Shown: one piece after another, positions 8,422 through 16,124 of the stretch
Position numbering within the stretch: the stretch's first letter is position 1
How the letters are laid out: each line of letters begins with the position of its first letter
DNA from: JBBWZH01 sp035544115
Lineage (GTDB): Bacteria; Actinomycetota; Actinomycetes; Mycobacteriales; CADCTP01
DNA: 64,000 bases
Reading direction: 5' to 3'
Assembly: GCA_963714145.1 (NCBI GenBank)
Contig: OY970235.1
Span: 2,542,001-2,606,000, forward strand
Notes under the pieces: generated by a model
What the model was told of the DNA's origin: nothing
What the model saw: only the letters and a program-made list of their open reading frames with translations
Databases searched by the model: none
Program-made: the position numbers and the translations under genes

Positions 8422-8955
8422 TTACGCTCGGCTCGACAGAGCCGGAGACGGGTAGCGGGCCTGATCCGACTCGGCGAACGTCCGCCCCGGGGAGTGCAGC
8501 GCGTGCAGCACGCGCAGGATCTCGTTGACCGACCGGCCGACCTTGTCGTCGTGCACGACCTCGTGCCGGACGATGCCTTCCGGGTCGACGATGAAGATGC
8601 CCCGGGCCGACTGGCCGGCGTCATCCAGCACGCCGTAGCTGCGGGACACCTGCTGGGATCGGTCGCTGGCCAGCGGGAAGTCCAGTTGTCCGATGTGGAA
8701 CTCCATCCACGCGACGTGCGCGAAGACCCCGTCGGTGCTGACGCCGAGCAGGTCGGCCTGGTACTCGGCGAACTTCGGCACCGCCGAGTTGAACGCCAGC
8801 ACCTCGGTGGGGCACACGAACGTGAAATCGGCCGGATAGAAGAACAGCACCAGCCACCGGCCCTTGTAGTCGGCCAGCGTCGCCTCGTGCTCGAGCGTGT
8901 TGAGGTCCTTCGTGGTGATCATCCGGAAGTCCGGCGCGGGATGGCCGATGAGCAT
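8422..8955 (-). CDS. Peroxiredoxin (AhpC/TSA family), apparently one-Cys
   Basis: A 177-residue peroxidase. The peroxidatic site is PADFTFVCPTE with Cys48, and the central AhpC core is intact. Typical two-Cys AhpC proteins carry a resolving cysteine near the C-terminus (in VCP); here the tail reads FAESDQARYPSPALSSRA with no cysteine, and Cys48 is the only one in the protein. It would therefore need an external thiol, and a glutaredoxin gene follows 12 bp later. AAGGAG lies before ATG 8955. Reduces hydrogen peroxide or organic peroxides in the cytoplasm. Confidence 0.9.
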   Translation of the reverse strand: MLIGHPAPDFRMITTKDLNTLEHEATLADYKGRWLVLFFYPADFTFVCPTEVLAFNSAVPKFAEYQADLLGVSTDGVFAHVAWMEFHIGQLDFPLASDRSQQVSRSYGVLDDAGQSARGIFIVDPEGIVRHEVVHDDKVGRSVNEILRVLHALHSPGRTFAESDQARYPSPALSSRA

Positions 8956-9006
8956 CTGGGCTCCTTGTCCTGTTGCGGTGTGAGGTACCGGCGAACCAGC
9001 GGCGGG

Positions 9007-10023
9007 TCAGCGCGGGCCGGCGACCACCGGCTCGCCGGCGGCCACGTGCACGGCGTAGGCGGCGGCGTCGACACTGGCGGTCGCGTCGCCGCTGAGGGTG
9101 ATCAGCCAGCGCTCGGCGTCGATCGCCGCGGCGCAGCCGGCGGCGGCGGCCGTGATCGCCTGCCGGTACCGGACGTCGGAGACCTCGCCGGCCGCGAACA
9201 CCCCGGGCATGCTGGTCGCTGTCCGCCCGGGCTGGGTGACGATCCAGCCGCGGTCGGTCTCCAGCCAGGGCGCGAACAGCGACGTCGCCGGCTCGTGGCC
9301 GATCGCCACGAACAGCCCGTCGGTGTCCACAGTGGACGTCTCGCCGTCGCCGACCCGGCTGAGGGTCAGCCCGGTGACGCCCTGGGCGTCGTCGCCGTTG
9401 ATGCCCGCGACGATGTACGGGGTCAGCACCGTGATGTCGGACGCCTCGCCCAGCGCGGCCTGCGACGCGGTGCTCGCCCGCAACTCCTCCCGCCGGTGGA
9501 TCAGCGTGACGCTCGACGCGACCTTGCGCAGCGACAGCGCCTCGCCCACCGCGGCGTCCCCGCCACCGACCACGGTGACCCGCTTGCCGGCGAAGAACGC
9601 CCCGTCGCAGACCGCGCAGTAGGCGATCCCCCGGCCGACGAACTCCTCCTCCGCGGCGAGGCCGAGGCTGCGCGGGTACGCCCCGGTCGCGACGATGACC
9701 GCGTCGGCGCGGAACTCGTGCTCATCGGTGGCCACCCGGAACGGCCGAACCCCGAAGTCCACCGAGATCGCGTCGTTCAGGATCATGCGGGTGCCGAAGC
9801 TCTCGGCCTGCTCCCGCATCCGGGCGGCGAGGTCCACACCGGACACTCCACCGGGAAACCCGGGGAAATTGTCCACCTGGGGCGAGCGGATGATCTGGCC
9901 ACCCGAGCCGTAACCCTCGATGCAGATCGGTTTCAGGCCGGCCCGGCCGGTGTAGATGGCGGCGGTGTAACCGGCGGCGCCACCGCCGATGATGAGCAGA
10001 CGGGTGTGCTCAGCGGAACCCAT
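9007..10023 (-). CDS. trxB: Thioredoxin reductase-like NADPH/FAD oxidoreductase
   Basis: A 338-residue flavoprotein. The FAD dinucleotide motif IIGGGAAGYTAA is at residues 11-22, the redox-active CAVC at 136-139, the NADPH site VVGGGDAA near 152-159, and a second FAD motif MPGVFAAGEVSD near the C-terminus. It passes electrons from NADPH to thioredoxin or glutaredoxin-like proteins. The frame is open further upstream, but ATG 10023 is preferred because GGAG lies seven bases before it and homology starts there. The start lies 14 bp inside the end of the upstream MCP gene, so the two are translationally coupled. It feeds the peroxiredoxin and glutaredoxin encoded just after it. Confidence 0.9.
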   Translation of the reverse strand: MGSAEHTRLLIIGGGAAGYTAAIYTGRAGLKPICIEGYGSGGQIIRSPQVDNFPGFPGGVSGVDLAARMREQAESFGTRMILNDAISVDFGVRPFRVATDEHEFRADAVIVATGAYPRSLGLAAEEEFVGRGIAYCAVCDGAFFAGKRVTVVGGGDAAVGEALSLRKVASSVTLIHRREELRASTASQAALGEASDITVLTPYIVAGINGDDAQGVTGLTLSRVGDGETSTVDTDGLFVAIGHEPATSLFAPWLETDRGWIVTQPGRTATSMPGVFAAGEVSDVRYRQAITAAAAGCAAAIDAERWLITLSGDATASVDAAAYAVHVAAGEPVVAGPR

Positions 10024-10999
10024 GGACTGACTCCAGGTGGTTGGTGGTCTGGCTGGCGCCGGCGCGAGCGGGCGCCCGGGGCCTGGCCGGGTCGGGTGGT
10101 GCCGCACCGTCCACACTGTTCAGATCGGCGGTCAGCGCACCGAGCGAGTCACGCCCGTGGTGGATCTGGCCCTGCAGCTCCGAGACGTTGCCGAGAGCCT
10201 CGGACATCCGGCTGCCGACCGTGCCGATCAGCGCCCTGGCCTCCTCGACCTGCTCGGAGGCGAGGTTCGCCGCCTCGACCGTCGCCTCGGTCATCTCCCG
10301 TACCTCGGTGACGATCGAGTCGATCGAGTCGGTGGCCGATCGGGAGTCGTGCGCCAGCTTGCGCACCTCGGCCGCGACGACGGCGAAGCCGAGGCCGCGG
10401 TCGCCGGCCCGGGCCGCCTCGATCGTGGCGTTCAGCGACAGCATGTGGGTCTGGCCGGCGATCCGGCGGATCAGGTCGACGGTGCCGGAGATCTGGTTCG
10501 ACATGTCCTCGAGCTCGGAGATCTGGCCGAGGATCTGGAATGTCATCGCCCGGGCACTGTCCACCCCGGATATCGCGTCGCCCAGCCGTTCGTCGGTCTC
10601 CCGCAACGCCTCGAGCAGCACCGCGACCCGGTCGGTGCAGGCGTCCAGCGCCTCGGTCGCACCCACCCCCTGGCTGGTGAACGCCCGGATGCGGGTGGCG
10701 GGCAGCTCGACCGGCGCGGGCCCACCGGCCGGCAACGCGAGCTGGCCCGGGCCCGGTGGGACGGCGGCACCGGTACCGGAGCCGGGCGGATGGTCGGCCG
10801 GCGGCGGGCGGGCATCGGCGGTGATCGCCGGCCGCCGCCCGGCCAGTACGCCGACCGCCAGCAGGGCAGCCACGCCGACGGCGACCGCCAGGCCGGCATG
10901 GCCGAGCCAACCGAGCAGGACCAGGGTGGCGGCCGCGGCCAGCGCGACCAGGCGGCAGGCTGTCGCCGCTGACCCGGTGCCCGCCGTATTCGGCTCCAC
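10010..10999 (-). CDS. MCP-type signalling protein with two N-terminal membrane spans and no periplasmic domain
   Basis: About 329 residues. Two hydrophobic helices lie at ~10-30 and ~34-52, then a Pro-rich linker, then a long helical MCP signalling domain. The hairpin tip reads IAGQTHMLSLNATIEAARAG followed by FAVVAAEVRKLA, close to the consensus that binds CheW/CheA. No extracytoplasmic sensor domain exists, so it must sense in the membrane or cytoplasm. GTG 10999 is inferred because the frame upstream runs into the promoter of the divergent gene; no clear ribosome site is visible, so the start is uncertain. It is the first gene of the thioredoxin reductase/peroxiredoxin operon and overlaps trxB by 14 bp. 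Confidence 0.78.
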   Translation of the reverse strand: MEPNTAGTGSAATACRLVALAAAATLVLLGWLGHAGLAVAVGVAALLAVGVLAGRRPAITADARPPPADHPPGSGTGAAVPPGPGQLALPAGGPAPVELPATRIRAFTSQGVGATEALDACTDRVAVLLEALRETDERLGDAISGVDSARAMTFQILGQISELEDMSNQISGTVDLIRRIAGQTHMLSLNATIEAARAGDRGLGFAVVAAEVRKLAHDSRSATDSIDSIVTEVREMTEATVEAANLASEQVEEARALIGTVGSRMSEALGNVSELQGQIHHGRDSLGALTADLNSVDGAAPPDPARPRAPARAGASQTTNHLESVHGFR

Positions 11000-11137
11000 G
11001 ATCGGGACGATCGGCCGGCGCCGCCGCCGGCTGAGGCGAACCGCGCCAACACCGTCACGGGCCCGGTTTCTGTCGGTGACCCGGGCTAGGCTCCTCGGCG
11101 TTGTCAGCAGCGCTGGCCCGAGCAGGGAGGAGACCGG

Positions 11138-12253
11138 ATGAGTGGGGTAAGGGTGTTGGTGGGCACGCGGAAAGGCGCCTTCGTGCTCAGTTCCGACGGC
11201 AAGCGCAAGGAATGGCAGGTCGACGGTCCGCACTGGCCGGGCTGGGAGATCTACCACCTGAACGCGTCCCCGGCGAACCCCGACCGGTTGTACGCCTCGC
11301 AGTCCAGCGGCTGGTTCGGGCAGCTGATCCAGCGCTCGGACGACGGCGGCCGCAGCTGGCAGCCGGTCGGGAACGCGTTCAACTACGACGGCGTGCCGGG
11401 CACCCACCAGTGGTACGACGGCTCCCAGCATCCGTGGGAGTTCGCCCGGGTCTGGCATCTGGAGCCGTCGCTCACCGACCCGGACACGGTGTATGCCGGG
11501 GTGGAGGATGCGGCGCTGTTCCGGTCCACCGACGGCGGGCAGACCTGGGCGGAGCTGTCCGGGCTGCGCGGCCACGACACGGGGCCGTCCTGGCAGCCAG
11601 GCGCCGGCGGCATGTGCCTGCACACGATCATGCTCGACCCGCGGGACGCGGAGCGGATCTACGTGGCGATCTCGGCGGCCGGCGCGTTCCGCACCGACGA
11701 CGGCGGCAAGAGCTGGCGGCCGATCAACCACGGCCTGCACTCGGAGGGCATCCCGGATTCCGACGCGGAGGTCGGCCACTGCGTGCACCGGCTGGCCATG
11801 CACCCGTCCCGCCCCGACGTGCTGTTCATGCAGAAGCACTGGGACGTGATGCGCTCGGACAACGGCGGCGATTCCTGGCACGAGATCAGCGGCGACCTGC
11901 CGACCGACTTCGGCTTCGCCATCGACGTGCACGCGCACGAGCCGGAAACGGTCTACGTGGTGCCGATCAAGAGCGACTCGCAGCACTTCCCGCTGGACGG
12001 GCAGCTCCGGGTCTACCGCAGCCGGGCCGGCGGGAACGAGTGGGAGCCGCTGACCACCGGGCTGCCGCAGCAGCACTGCTACGTGAACGTCCTGCGGGAC
12101 GCGATGGCGGTCGACTCACTGGACGACTGCGGCGTCTACTTCGGCACCACCGGCGGCCAGGTGTACGCCTCGGCCGACGCCGGCGACAGCTGGGCGCCGA
12201 TCGTCCGCGATCTGCCGGCGGTGCTGTCGGTGGAAGTCCAGACGCTGCCATGA
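11138..12253 (+). CDS. BNR/sortilin-type beta-propeller protein ('exo-alpha-sialidase'-like)
   Basis: A 371-residue protein built of BNR repeats with Asp-box motifs: RSDDGGRSWQ, RSTDGGQTWAE, RTDDGGKSWR, RSDNGGDSWHE and ASADAGDSWAP, spaced as in a six- or seven-bladed propeller. No signal peptide, so it is cytoplasmic, unlike true sialidases, and catalytic residues cannot be assigned. AGGGAGGAG lies just before ATG 11138. Its stop overlaps the next start (ATGA), so it is co-translated with a ubiquitin-like sulfur-carrier protein. Function unknown; a scaffold or partner role is possible. Confidence 0.85.
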   Translation: MSGVRVLVGTRKGAFVLSSDGKRKEWQVDGPHWPGWEIYHLNASPANPDRLYASQSSGWFGQLIQRSDDGGRSWQPVGNAFNYDGVPGTHQWYDGSQHPWEFARVWHLEPSLTDPDTVYAGVEDAALFRSTDGGQTWAELSGLRGHDTGPSWQPGAGGMCLHTIMLDPRDAERIYVAISAAGAFRTDDGGKSWRPINHGLHSEGIPDSDAEVGHCVHRLAMHPSRPDVLFMQKHWDVMRSDNGGDSWHEISGDLPTDFGFAIDVHAHEPETVYVVPIKSDSQHFPLDGQLRVYRSRAGGNEWEPLTTGLPQQHCYVNVLRDAMAVDSLDDCGVYFGTTGGQVYASADAGDSWAPIVRDLPAVLSVEVQTLP

Positions 12254-12546
12254 TCCGGGTCGTGCTGCCGGCGCATCTGCGCACCCTCGCACACGCCGAC
12301 CGCGAGGTGCGGTTGGAGGTCGCCGGCCAGCCCACGCTGCGGCTGGTGCTGGACGCGCTGGAGGAGCGCTACCCGATGCTGCGCGGGACGATCCGCGACC
12401 AGGTCACCGGCCAGCGCCGGGCCTTCGTCCGGTTCTTCGCCTGCGAGCAGGATCTCTCCCACGAACCGCCCGACACCCCGCTGCCGGCAGCGGTCGTCAG
12501 CGGGGCCGAGCCGTTCCTGGTCGTCGGCGCGATGGCGGGCGGCTGA
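12250..12546 (+). CDS. MoaD/ThiS-family ubiquitin-like protein with C-terminal Gly-Gly
   Basis: A 98-residue beta-grasp protein of the length of MoaD/ThiS sulfur carriers. Features are the start IRVVLPAHLRTLA, a hydrophobic core, and the end VVGAMAGG, whose terminal Gly-Gly is the part that is adenylated and thiocarboxylated in this family. ATG 12250 overlaps the BNR stop as ATGA. No MoaE, ThiG or E1-like enzyme gene is nearby, so it probably does not serve molybdopterin or thiamine synthesis alone and may work with the BNR protein. Confidence 0.85.
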   Translation: MIRVVLPAHLRTLAHADREVRLEVAGQPTLRLVLDALEERYPMLRGTIRDQVTGQRRAFVRFFACEQDLSHEPPDTPLPAAVVSGAEPFLVVGAMAGG

Positions 12547-12581
12547 TCCCGGTCCGCGGGGCCGGCCGCCCGGGCGCGTAG

Positions 12582-12626
12582 ACGAGTGCCGCCCGGGGGC
12601 GGGGGGTTGCCCCGGGCGGCACTCGT
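12582..12626. terminator. Strong 17-bp hairpin terminator
   Basis: Arms at 12582-12598 and 12610-12626 pair perfectly over 17 bp around an 11-base G-rich loop. It lies between the convergent MoaD-like and DUF5999 genes and can act in both directions. Confidence 0.75.
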
Positions 12627-12673
12627 GCCGGCGCCTGCCTTGCCTGGTCGGGGTCAGTACGGCAGGCGCCGGC
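12627..12673. terminator. Second hairpin directly after the first
   Basis: GCCGGCGCCTGCC (12627-12639) pairs with GGCAGGCGCCGGC (12661-12673), a perfect 13-bp stem with a 21-base loop, abutting the previous hairpin. A tandem back-up terminator is likely. Confidence 0.5.
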
Positions 12674-12761
12674 CGGAGGGAGTTCGGAGGTCGGGCTCGT
12701 CCCGGAGCGGGTCGCGCTGCCTGGTCCGGCGCCGCTGGATCTGGCGGATCATGCCGGCGGC

Positions 12762-13025
12762 TCAGGCGGCCGAGGCGGTGAGCGCCGCCGGCGGCGGTCG
12801 CAGTACCGGTACGGGAGCCGGCACCGGCGCGCCGGATCCGGCCTGGCGCCGGGGGCGGTGCGGGGCGACGATCCGGCCGTCCGGAAGCAGTTCGCCGGTG
12901 TCGTCGAAGATCACTACCCCGTTGCAGAGGAGGCTCCAGCCCTGCTCGGGGTGGGCGGACACGACCCGGGCCGCGGCGTGCTCCGCGGTCTGCGCCGGCG
13001 GGCACACGGGCTGGTGCTGGCACAT
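12762..13025 (-). CDS. DUF5999-family protein
   Basis: An 87-residue protein that begins MCQHQPVCP and carries the conserved block HPEQGWSLLCNGVVIFDDTG followed by LLPDGR and APHRP. This is the actinobacterial DUF5999 family, which is widespread and of unknown function. The N-terminal Cys/His cluster may bind metal or be redox-active; that is inference. The C-terminal ~30 residues are Pro/Ala-rich. It stands alone, convergent with the MoaD-like gene and separated from it by two hairpins. Confidence 0.85.
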   Translation of the reverse strand: MCQHQPVCPPAQTAEHAAARVVSAHPEQGWSLLCNGVVIFDDTGELLPDGRIVAPHRPRRQAGSGAPVPAPVPVLRPPPAALTASAA

Positions 13026-13312
13026 GGCGGTCCTCCACTTCGCTGACCGGACGCTGCCACTGCGTCAAGGCTGCGCCAGCCCGGGCGGTCCGGCCAGTGC
13101 CGACGTCACTGATATGTCGTGTTCTTTTCATGTTTGACCGCGGTGCGATGCGACGGACCCGTTCGCCGGGTCGGTAGCTTCGGCGGCGCCGCCGGTGCGT
13201 CGCCAGGCCGGTCGGAGAAATCTCCGACCGGATGTCGAGATCCCGTCGACTGCTCCGACCTACCCGTGCGGCGGCACCCACCCAGGGCGCCAGAACCATG
13301 AGGAGCCATCAC

Positions 13313-13675
13313 GTGAAGTACATGCTGCTGATCTACATGAACCCGATCACCTGGGACTCGTTGACCGACGAGCAGCGCAACGGCGTGTTCAGCGGGCACG
13401 GCGAGTTCCAGAAGATCGTCAAGGAGTCCGGCGAGTTCGTCGGCACCGAGGCGCTGACCGACCCGTCCACCAGTGCGGTCGTCCGGGTCCGCGACGGCGT
13501 GCCGGCGGTCACCGACGGCCCGTACGTGGAGGCCAAGGAGTTCTTCTGCGGCTACTACATCGTCGACTGCGAGACCAGGGAGCGCGCGCTGGAACTGGCC
13601 GCGCTGATCCCGGACGCGCAGTACACCGGCATGGAGGTCCGGCCGATCATGAGCCACGGCGGCGACGACATCTGA
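13313..13675 (+). CDS. YCII/DGPF-domain protein
   Basis: A 120-residue alpha/beta ferredoxin-like fold protein. It starts MKYMLLIYMNP and carries the DGPF-type signature as VTDGPYVEAKEFFCGYYIVD. Members are usually encoded beside ECF42 sigma factors; here the only ECF42 gene is at 31921-33156, so the pair is split by 18 kb. The biochemical role of the family is unsettled. GTG 13313 is preferred over ATG 13298 because GAGGAG (13300-13305) is correctly spaced for it. Confidence 0.85.
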   Translation: MKYMLLIYMNPITWDSLTDEQRNGVFSGHGEFQKIVKESGEFVGTEALTDPSTSAVVRVRDGVPAVTDGPYVEAKEFFCGYYIVDCETRERALELAALIPDAQYTGMEVRPIMSHGGDDI

Positions 13676-13683
13676 GCCGCCCC

Positions 13684-13711
13684 GCCGGGGGCCGGCGCCC
13701 GGACCCCCGGC
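13684..13711 (+). terminator. Hairpin after the YCII gene
   Basis: GCCGGGGG (13684-13691) pairs with CCCCCGGC (13704-13711) around a 12-base loop, 8 bp after the YCII stop. Confidence 0.45.
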
Positions 13712-13767
13712 CCGGCTCCCCGTAAACAGGTTTGCTACCACTATGAGCTCGAAGTTATATTTGCAGT

Positions 13768-13833
13768 GTGCTGGTCGACTGGTCCCGGGAGTTCGACCGG
13801 TGGCTCGGAGAGCACGGGCAGGAGCACGGATGA
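13768..13833 (+). pseudogene. Stub of a HigB/RelE-type toxin gene
   Basis: GTG 13768 opens a 21-codon frame starting VLVDWSREFDRWLGEHG and stopping in TGA that overlaps the antitoxin ATG as ATGA. The peptide resembles only the extreme N-terminus of HigB-type toxins (normally ~100-120 residues), and the gene order toxin then antitoxin with overlap is that of HigBA loci. The body of the toxin is missing, so this looks like an internal deletion. The match is short, so the call is tentative. Confidence 0.4.
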
Positions 13834-14216
13834 CGACCGGACGTGACAGCGAGACCTTCGTTTCCGGAGACGACCGCATTCGGAGCCTCCGCGAGAGGCC
13901 TGGCCTGGCCGAGGAAGTCGTGGCAGCCCGCGATGCGATGGGCGAGGCCGACCGCGTTCATGCGATGGGGCTCGCCGCGCTGCGCCGGGCGGCGGACCTC
14001 ACCCAGACCGAACTCGCCCGGACACTAGGGATCAGCCAGGCGGCGGTCGCCAAGACAGAGCAGCGCCATGATCTGCTGCTGTCCACCCTCAGCGCGTACC
14101 TGGAAGCCATCGGCGGCCACATGCGCATCATCGTTTCCTTCGACGGCGGCGAGGTCGAGCTCGATCTGGATCAGCTGGTCCCGGGCCCGCCAGAGGAGCT
14201 ACCAACGCCCACCTGA
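13830..14216 (+). CDS. HigA-type antitoxin / XRE-family DNA-binding protein
   Basis: A 128-residue protein with a helix-turn-helix at ~50-95 (ALRRAADLTQTELARTLGIS followed by QAAVAKTEQR) and the family's following segment LSTLSAYLEAIGGHMRIIV, then a short acidic tail. It matches HigA-like antitoxins. ATG 13830 has GGAG six bases before it and overlaps the stop of the toxin stub, although the frame is open back to 13743. With the toxin apparently deleted it is an orphan that may still repress its own promoter or neutralise a toxin encoded elsewhere. Confidence 0.8.
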   Translation: MTTGRDSETFVSGDDRIRSLRERPGLAEEVVAARDAMGEADRVHAMGLAALRRAADLTQTELARTLGISQAAVAKTEQRHDLLLSTLSAYLEAIGGHMRIIVSFDGGEVELDLDQLVPGPPEELPTPT

Positions 14217-14360
14217 CGCCACGTCCACCCGCCACGCTCAGCCGGGCAGCCGCTGCGGGCCGCGGTCGACCGGTACCTGACCCGGCGTGACGACGGTACG
14301 GGCGGTGCTCGGCGGAGCTGGCCGTCCCGCTGCCGCCGCGTCGTGCGGCCGCCCAGCGGG

Positions 14361-15641
14361 TCAGTGCGGGACGGGGACGCCCAGGCTCGGGGCGGCGCGG
14401 GGGGCGGCGAAGGCCTGGTAGTCGGCGACCAGACGGGGCAACGCGTACCGGGTGGCGGCCGCCGCGGCGGCCCGGTCGCCCAGGCCGCGACGCAGCGGCG
14501 GGTCGTCCAGCAGGATGCGCAGCGCGGCGGCCACCGCGCCACGGTGCGTCGGATCGGCGCGCAGGCCGGTGTCGGTGGCCGTGAACTGCTGACCCAGGCC
14601 GGGCGCGTCGGCCAGGACGAGCGCGCGGCGCTTGGCCATCGCCTCCGGCACGGTCAGCCCGAAGCCGTCGGAGATGCCGGCCTGCAGCAGCACGTCGGCC
14701 CGCCGCTGCACCGCGTTCAGCAGCAGCCCGCGGTCCGGTTCGGGTTCCGGCGCGAGCACCAGGTGCACCCGCAGCCGGTCCACGATCGACATCGCCGCGA
14801 TCACCGCGCGGACCTGGTGCAGCACGGTGAGCCCGTCCGGCTCGGCCGGCGTCCGCGCCGGGTCTGGGCCGGCCAGCACCAGGTGCACGTCGGCCGGCAG
14901 CAGCGGCAGCGTGCCCAACAACGCCGGCAGGTTGGCCAGCGGGTCCCAGCTGGCGACGTGCAGCACGACCCGGGCGCCGGCCGGCAGCGGGCCCTGCTGC
15001 TCGACCGCCGACCCGGTGCCCGATTTCGGGTAGCTGAGCCCGTTCCGCGCGAGCAGGTCGTCCACCTGCTCCCGGGTCAGCGGCAGGTTGCGTGGGGAAC
15101 GCGGGTCGACCGCCGGCCGGTAGACGTGGCGCCGCGGCGCCGGTGGCGCGGCGAACCCGGCGGCGGTGGCCACGGCGTCCACTGTGGACAGCTCGGGGGC
15201 GAACTCACGCCAGACGGCGGCCGGGCCCCGGGTGGCACCGGGAACCGCGCCGGGGTGGCAGTGCCACACGACCCGGGCGCCGGTGCCGGCCAGCGCCGGG
15301 GCGAGTCCCAGGGTGGCCAGGTCGTGCAGGACGACGACCGCGGCCGGGTCGAGGTGGGCGGCCAGCCAGCGCGCCTGCGGGGCCAGCGCGACCCGGTAGC
15401 GGGCGAGCCCGGCGTCGGTCAGCCCGGCCGGGTCGGCGCGGTCATGCAGCAGCCGGCGCAGGTACCCGGCGGTGGCGAAGAACTCGGTGCTGCCGGCGAT
15501 GACCGCCCAGCTGGCCGGGGTGCCGGCTTCGATCTGCGCCGGGATCAGGCCGCGCAGCAGATCGGCGACTCCGCCGCGGGCGCTGACATGGACCAGCCGC
15601 GGGCCGCCGGCGGGCGGCCGCCGAAGCCAGGTCGGCATCAC
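14361..15641 (-). CDS. GT4-family glycosyltransferase, trehalose-synthase (TreT)-like
   Basis: A 426-residue GT-B enzyme. The N-terminal half starts LVHVSARGGVADLLRGLIPA, as in TreT-like and related GT4 enzymes that use a nucleotide sugar and glucose. The C-terminal half holds the sugar-nucleotide site DGFGLTVPEAMAKRRALV with the E-x7-E pattern. A role in trehalose or another glucoside is plausible but the acceptor is not decidable. No signal peptide, so cytoplasmic. Start is GTG 15641 or ATG 15638. It stands alone, convergent with the antitoxin gene. Confidence 0.8.
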   Translation of the reverse strand: MMPTWLRRPPAGGPRLVHVSARGGVADLLRGLIPAQIEAGTPASWAVIAGSTEFFATAGYLRRLLHDRADPAGLTDAGLARYRVALAPQARWLAAHLDPAAVVVLHDLATLGLAPALAGTGARVVWHCHPGAVPGATRGPAAVWREFAPELSTVDAVATAAGFAAPPAPRRHVYRPAVDPRSPRNLPLTREQVDDLLARNGLSYPKSGTGSAVEQQGPLPAGARVVLHVASWDPLANLPALLGTLPLLPADVHLVLAGPDPARTPAEPDGLTVLHQVRAVIAAMSIVDRLRVHLVLAPEPEPDRGLLLNAVQRRADVLLQAGISDGFGLTVPEAMAKRRALVLADAPGLGQQFTATDTGLRADPTHRGAVAAALRILLDDPPLRRGLGDRAAAAAATRYALPRLVADYQAFAAPRAAPSLGVPVPH

Positions 15642-15910
15642 GATGCCCCGGGGCGGGCGCTGATGGGAAGGACCGTCGAACGACTACCCGCCATGTCCGA
15701 ACCCCAGAATCCTGATCGCAGTTGACCGTCGGACCGCCCGACCCGTCGGGACCGCCCGACCGACGGCCGCACATCTTCTGGGATGCCTGGTGCCGGTAAA
15801 GGTTGCCTACGACCCACCGGGCAGTTTGCCGAATGCGCAGCGGCCGACCTCGACGGCCGCGGACCCGCCGGGCCGGTACGGCATGCCCGGCGTGCGCTGC
15901 GGCGTCCACA

Positions 15911-15948
15911 CCAGACGCCCCGCCCGGAGATCCGGGCGGGGCGTCTGG
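15911..15948 (-). terminator. Near-perfect 18-bp hairpin
   Basis: Arms 15911-15928 and 15931-15948 are exact reverse complements with only two bases between them, so the real loop is about four bases. It probably ends the MerR transcript and insulates the glycosyltransferase gene. Confidence 0.65.
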
Positions 15949-16019
15949 TTGAGCCGGCCCGCCGACCGGCGCCCGGACGACCGCCGTGGCGGTCAGGTCG
16001 TGAAGATCGGAGCCACCTC

Positions 16020-16043
16020 GCGATGTCGCATGGTTGACATCGC
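16020..16043. promoter_or_regulatory. 8-bp inverted repeat
   Basis: GCGATGTC (16020-16027) and GACATCGC (16036-16043) are perfect inverted copies 8 bases apart, in the AT-richer part of the gap. It could be an operator or a small RNA hairpin; there is no linked gene to decide. Confidence 0.3.
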
Positions 16044-16124
16044 AGGGAGAGCTTACGAGCCGGACGCCCTATCGACCAGAACCCATTGCGGTGCCTGCGG
16101 GTCGCCGCTCGGGCCGGCCGCGGG

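Larger units (their letters stand above)
15642..16124. other. Intergenic region with strong hairpin, no accepted gene
   Basis: This 483-bp gap on the upstream side of the glycosyltransferase contains a very stable hairpin at 15911-15948 and an inverted repeat at 16020-16043. Several overlapping short plus-strand frames exist but none has family features or a ribosome site, so no gene is called. The part next to 15641 should hold the glycosyltransferase promoter. Confidence 0.5.

Noticed and set aside
7429..10311. 960-codon plus-strand frame
   Set aside because: Lies opposite the aquaporin/glutaredoxin/peroxiredoxin/trxB genes, whose proteins are clearly recognised on the other strand.
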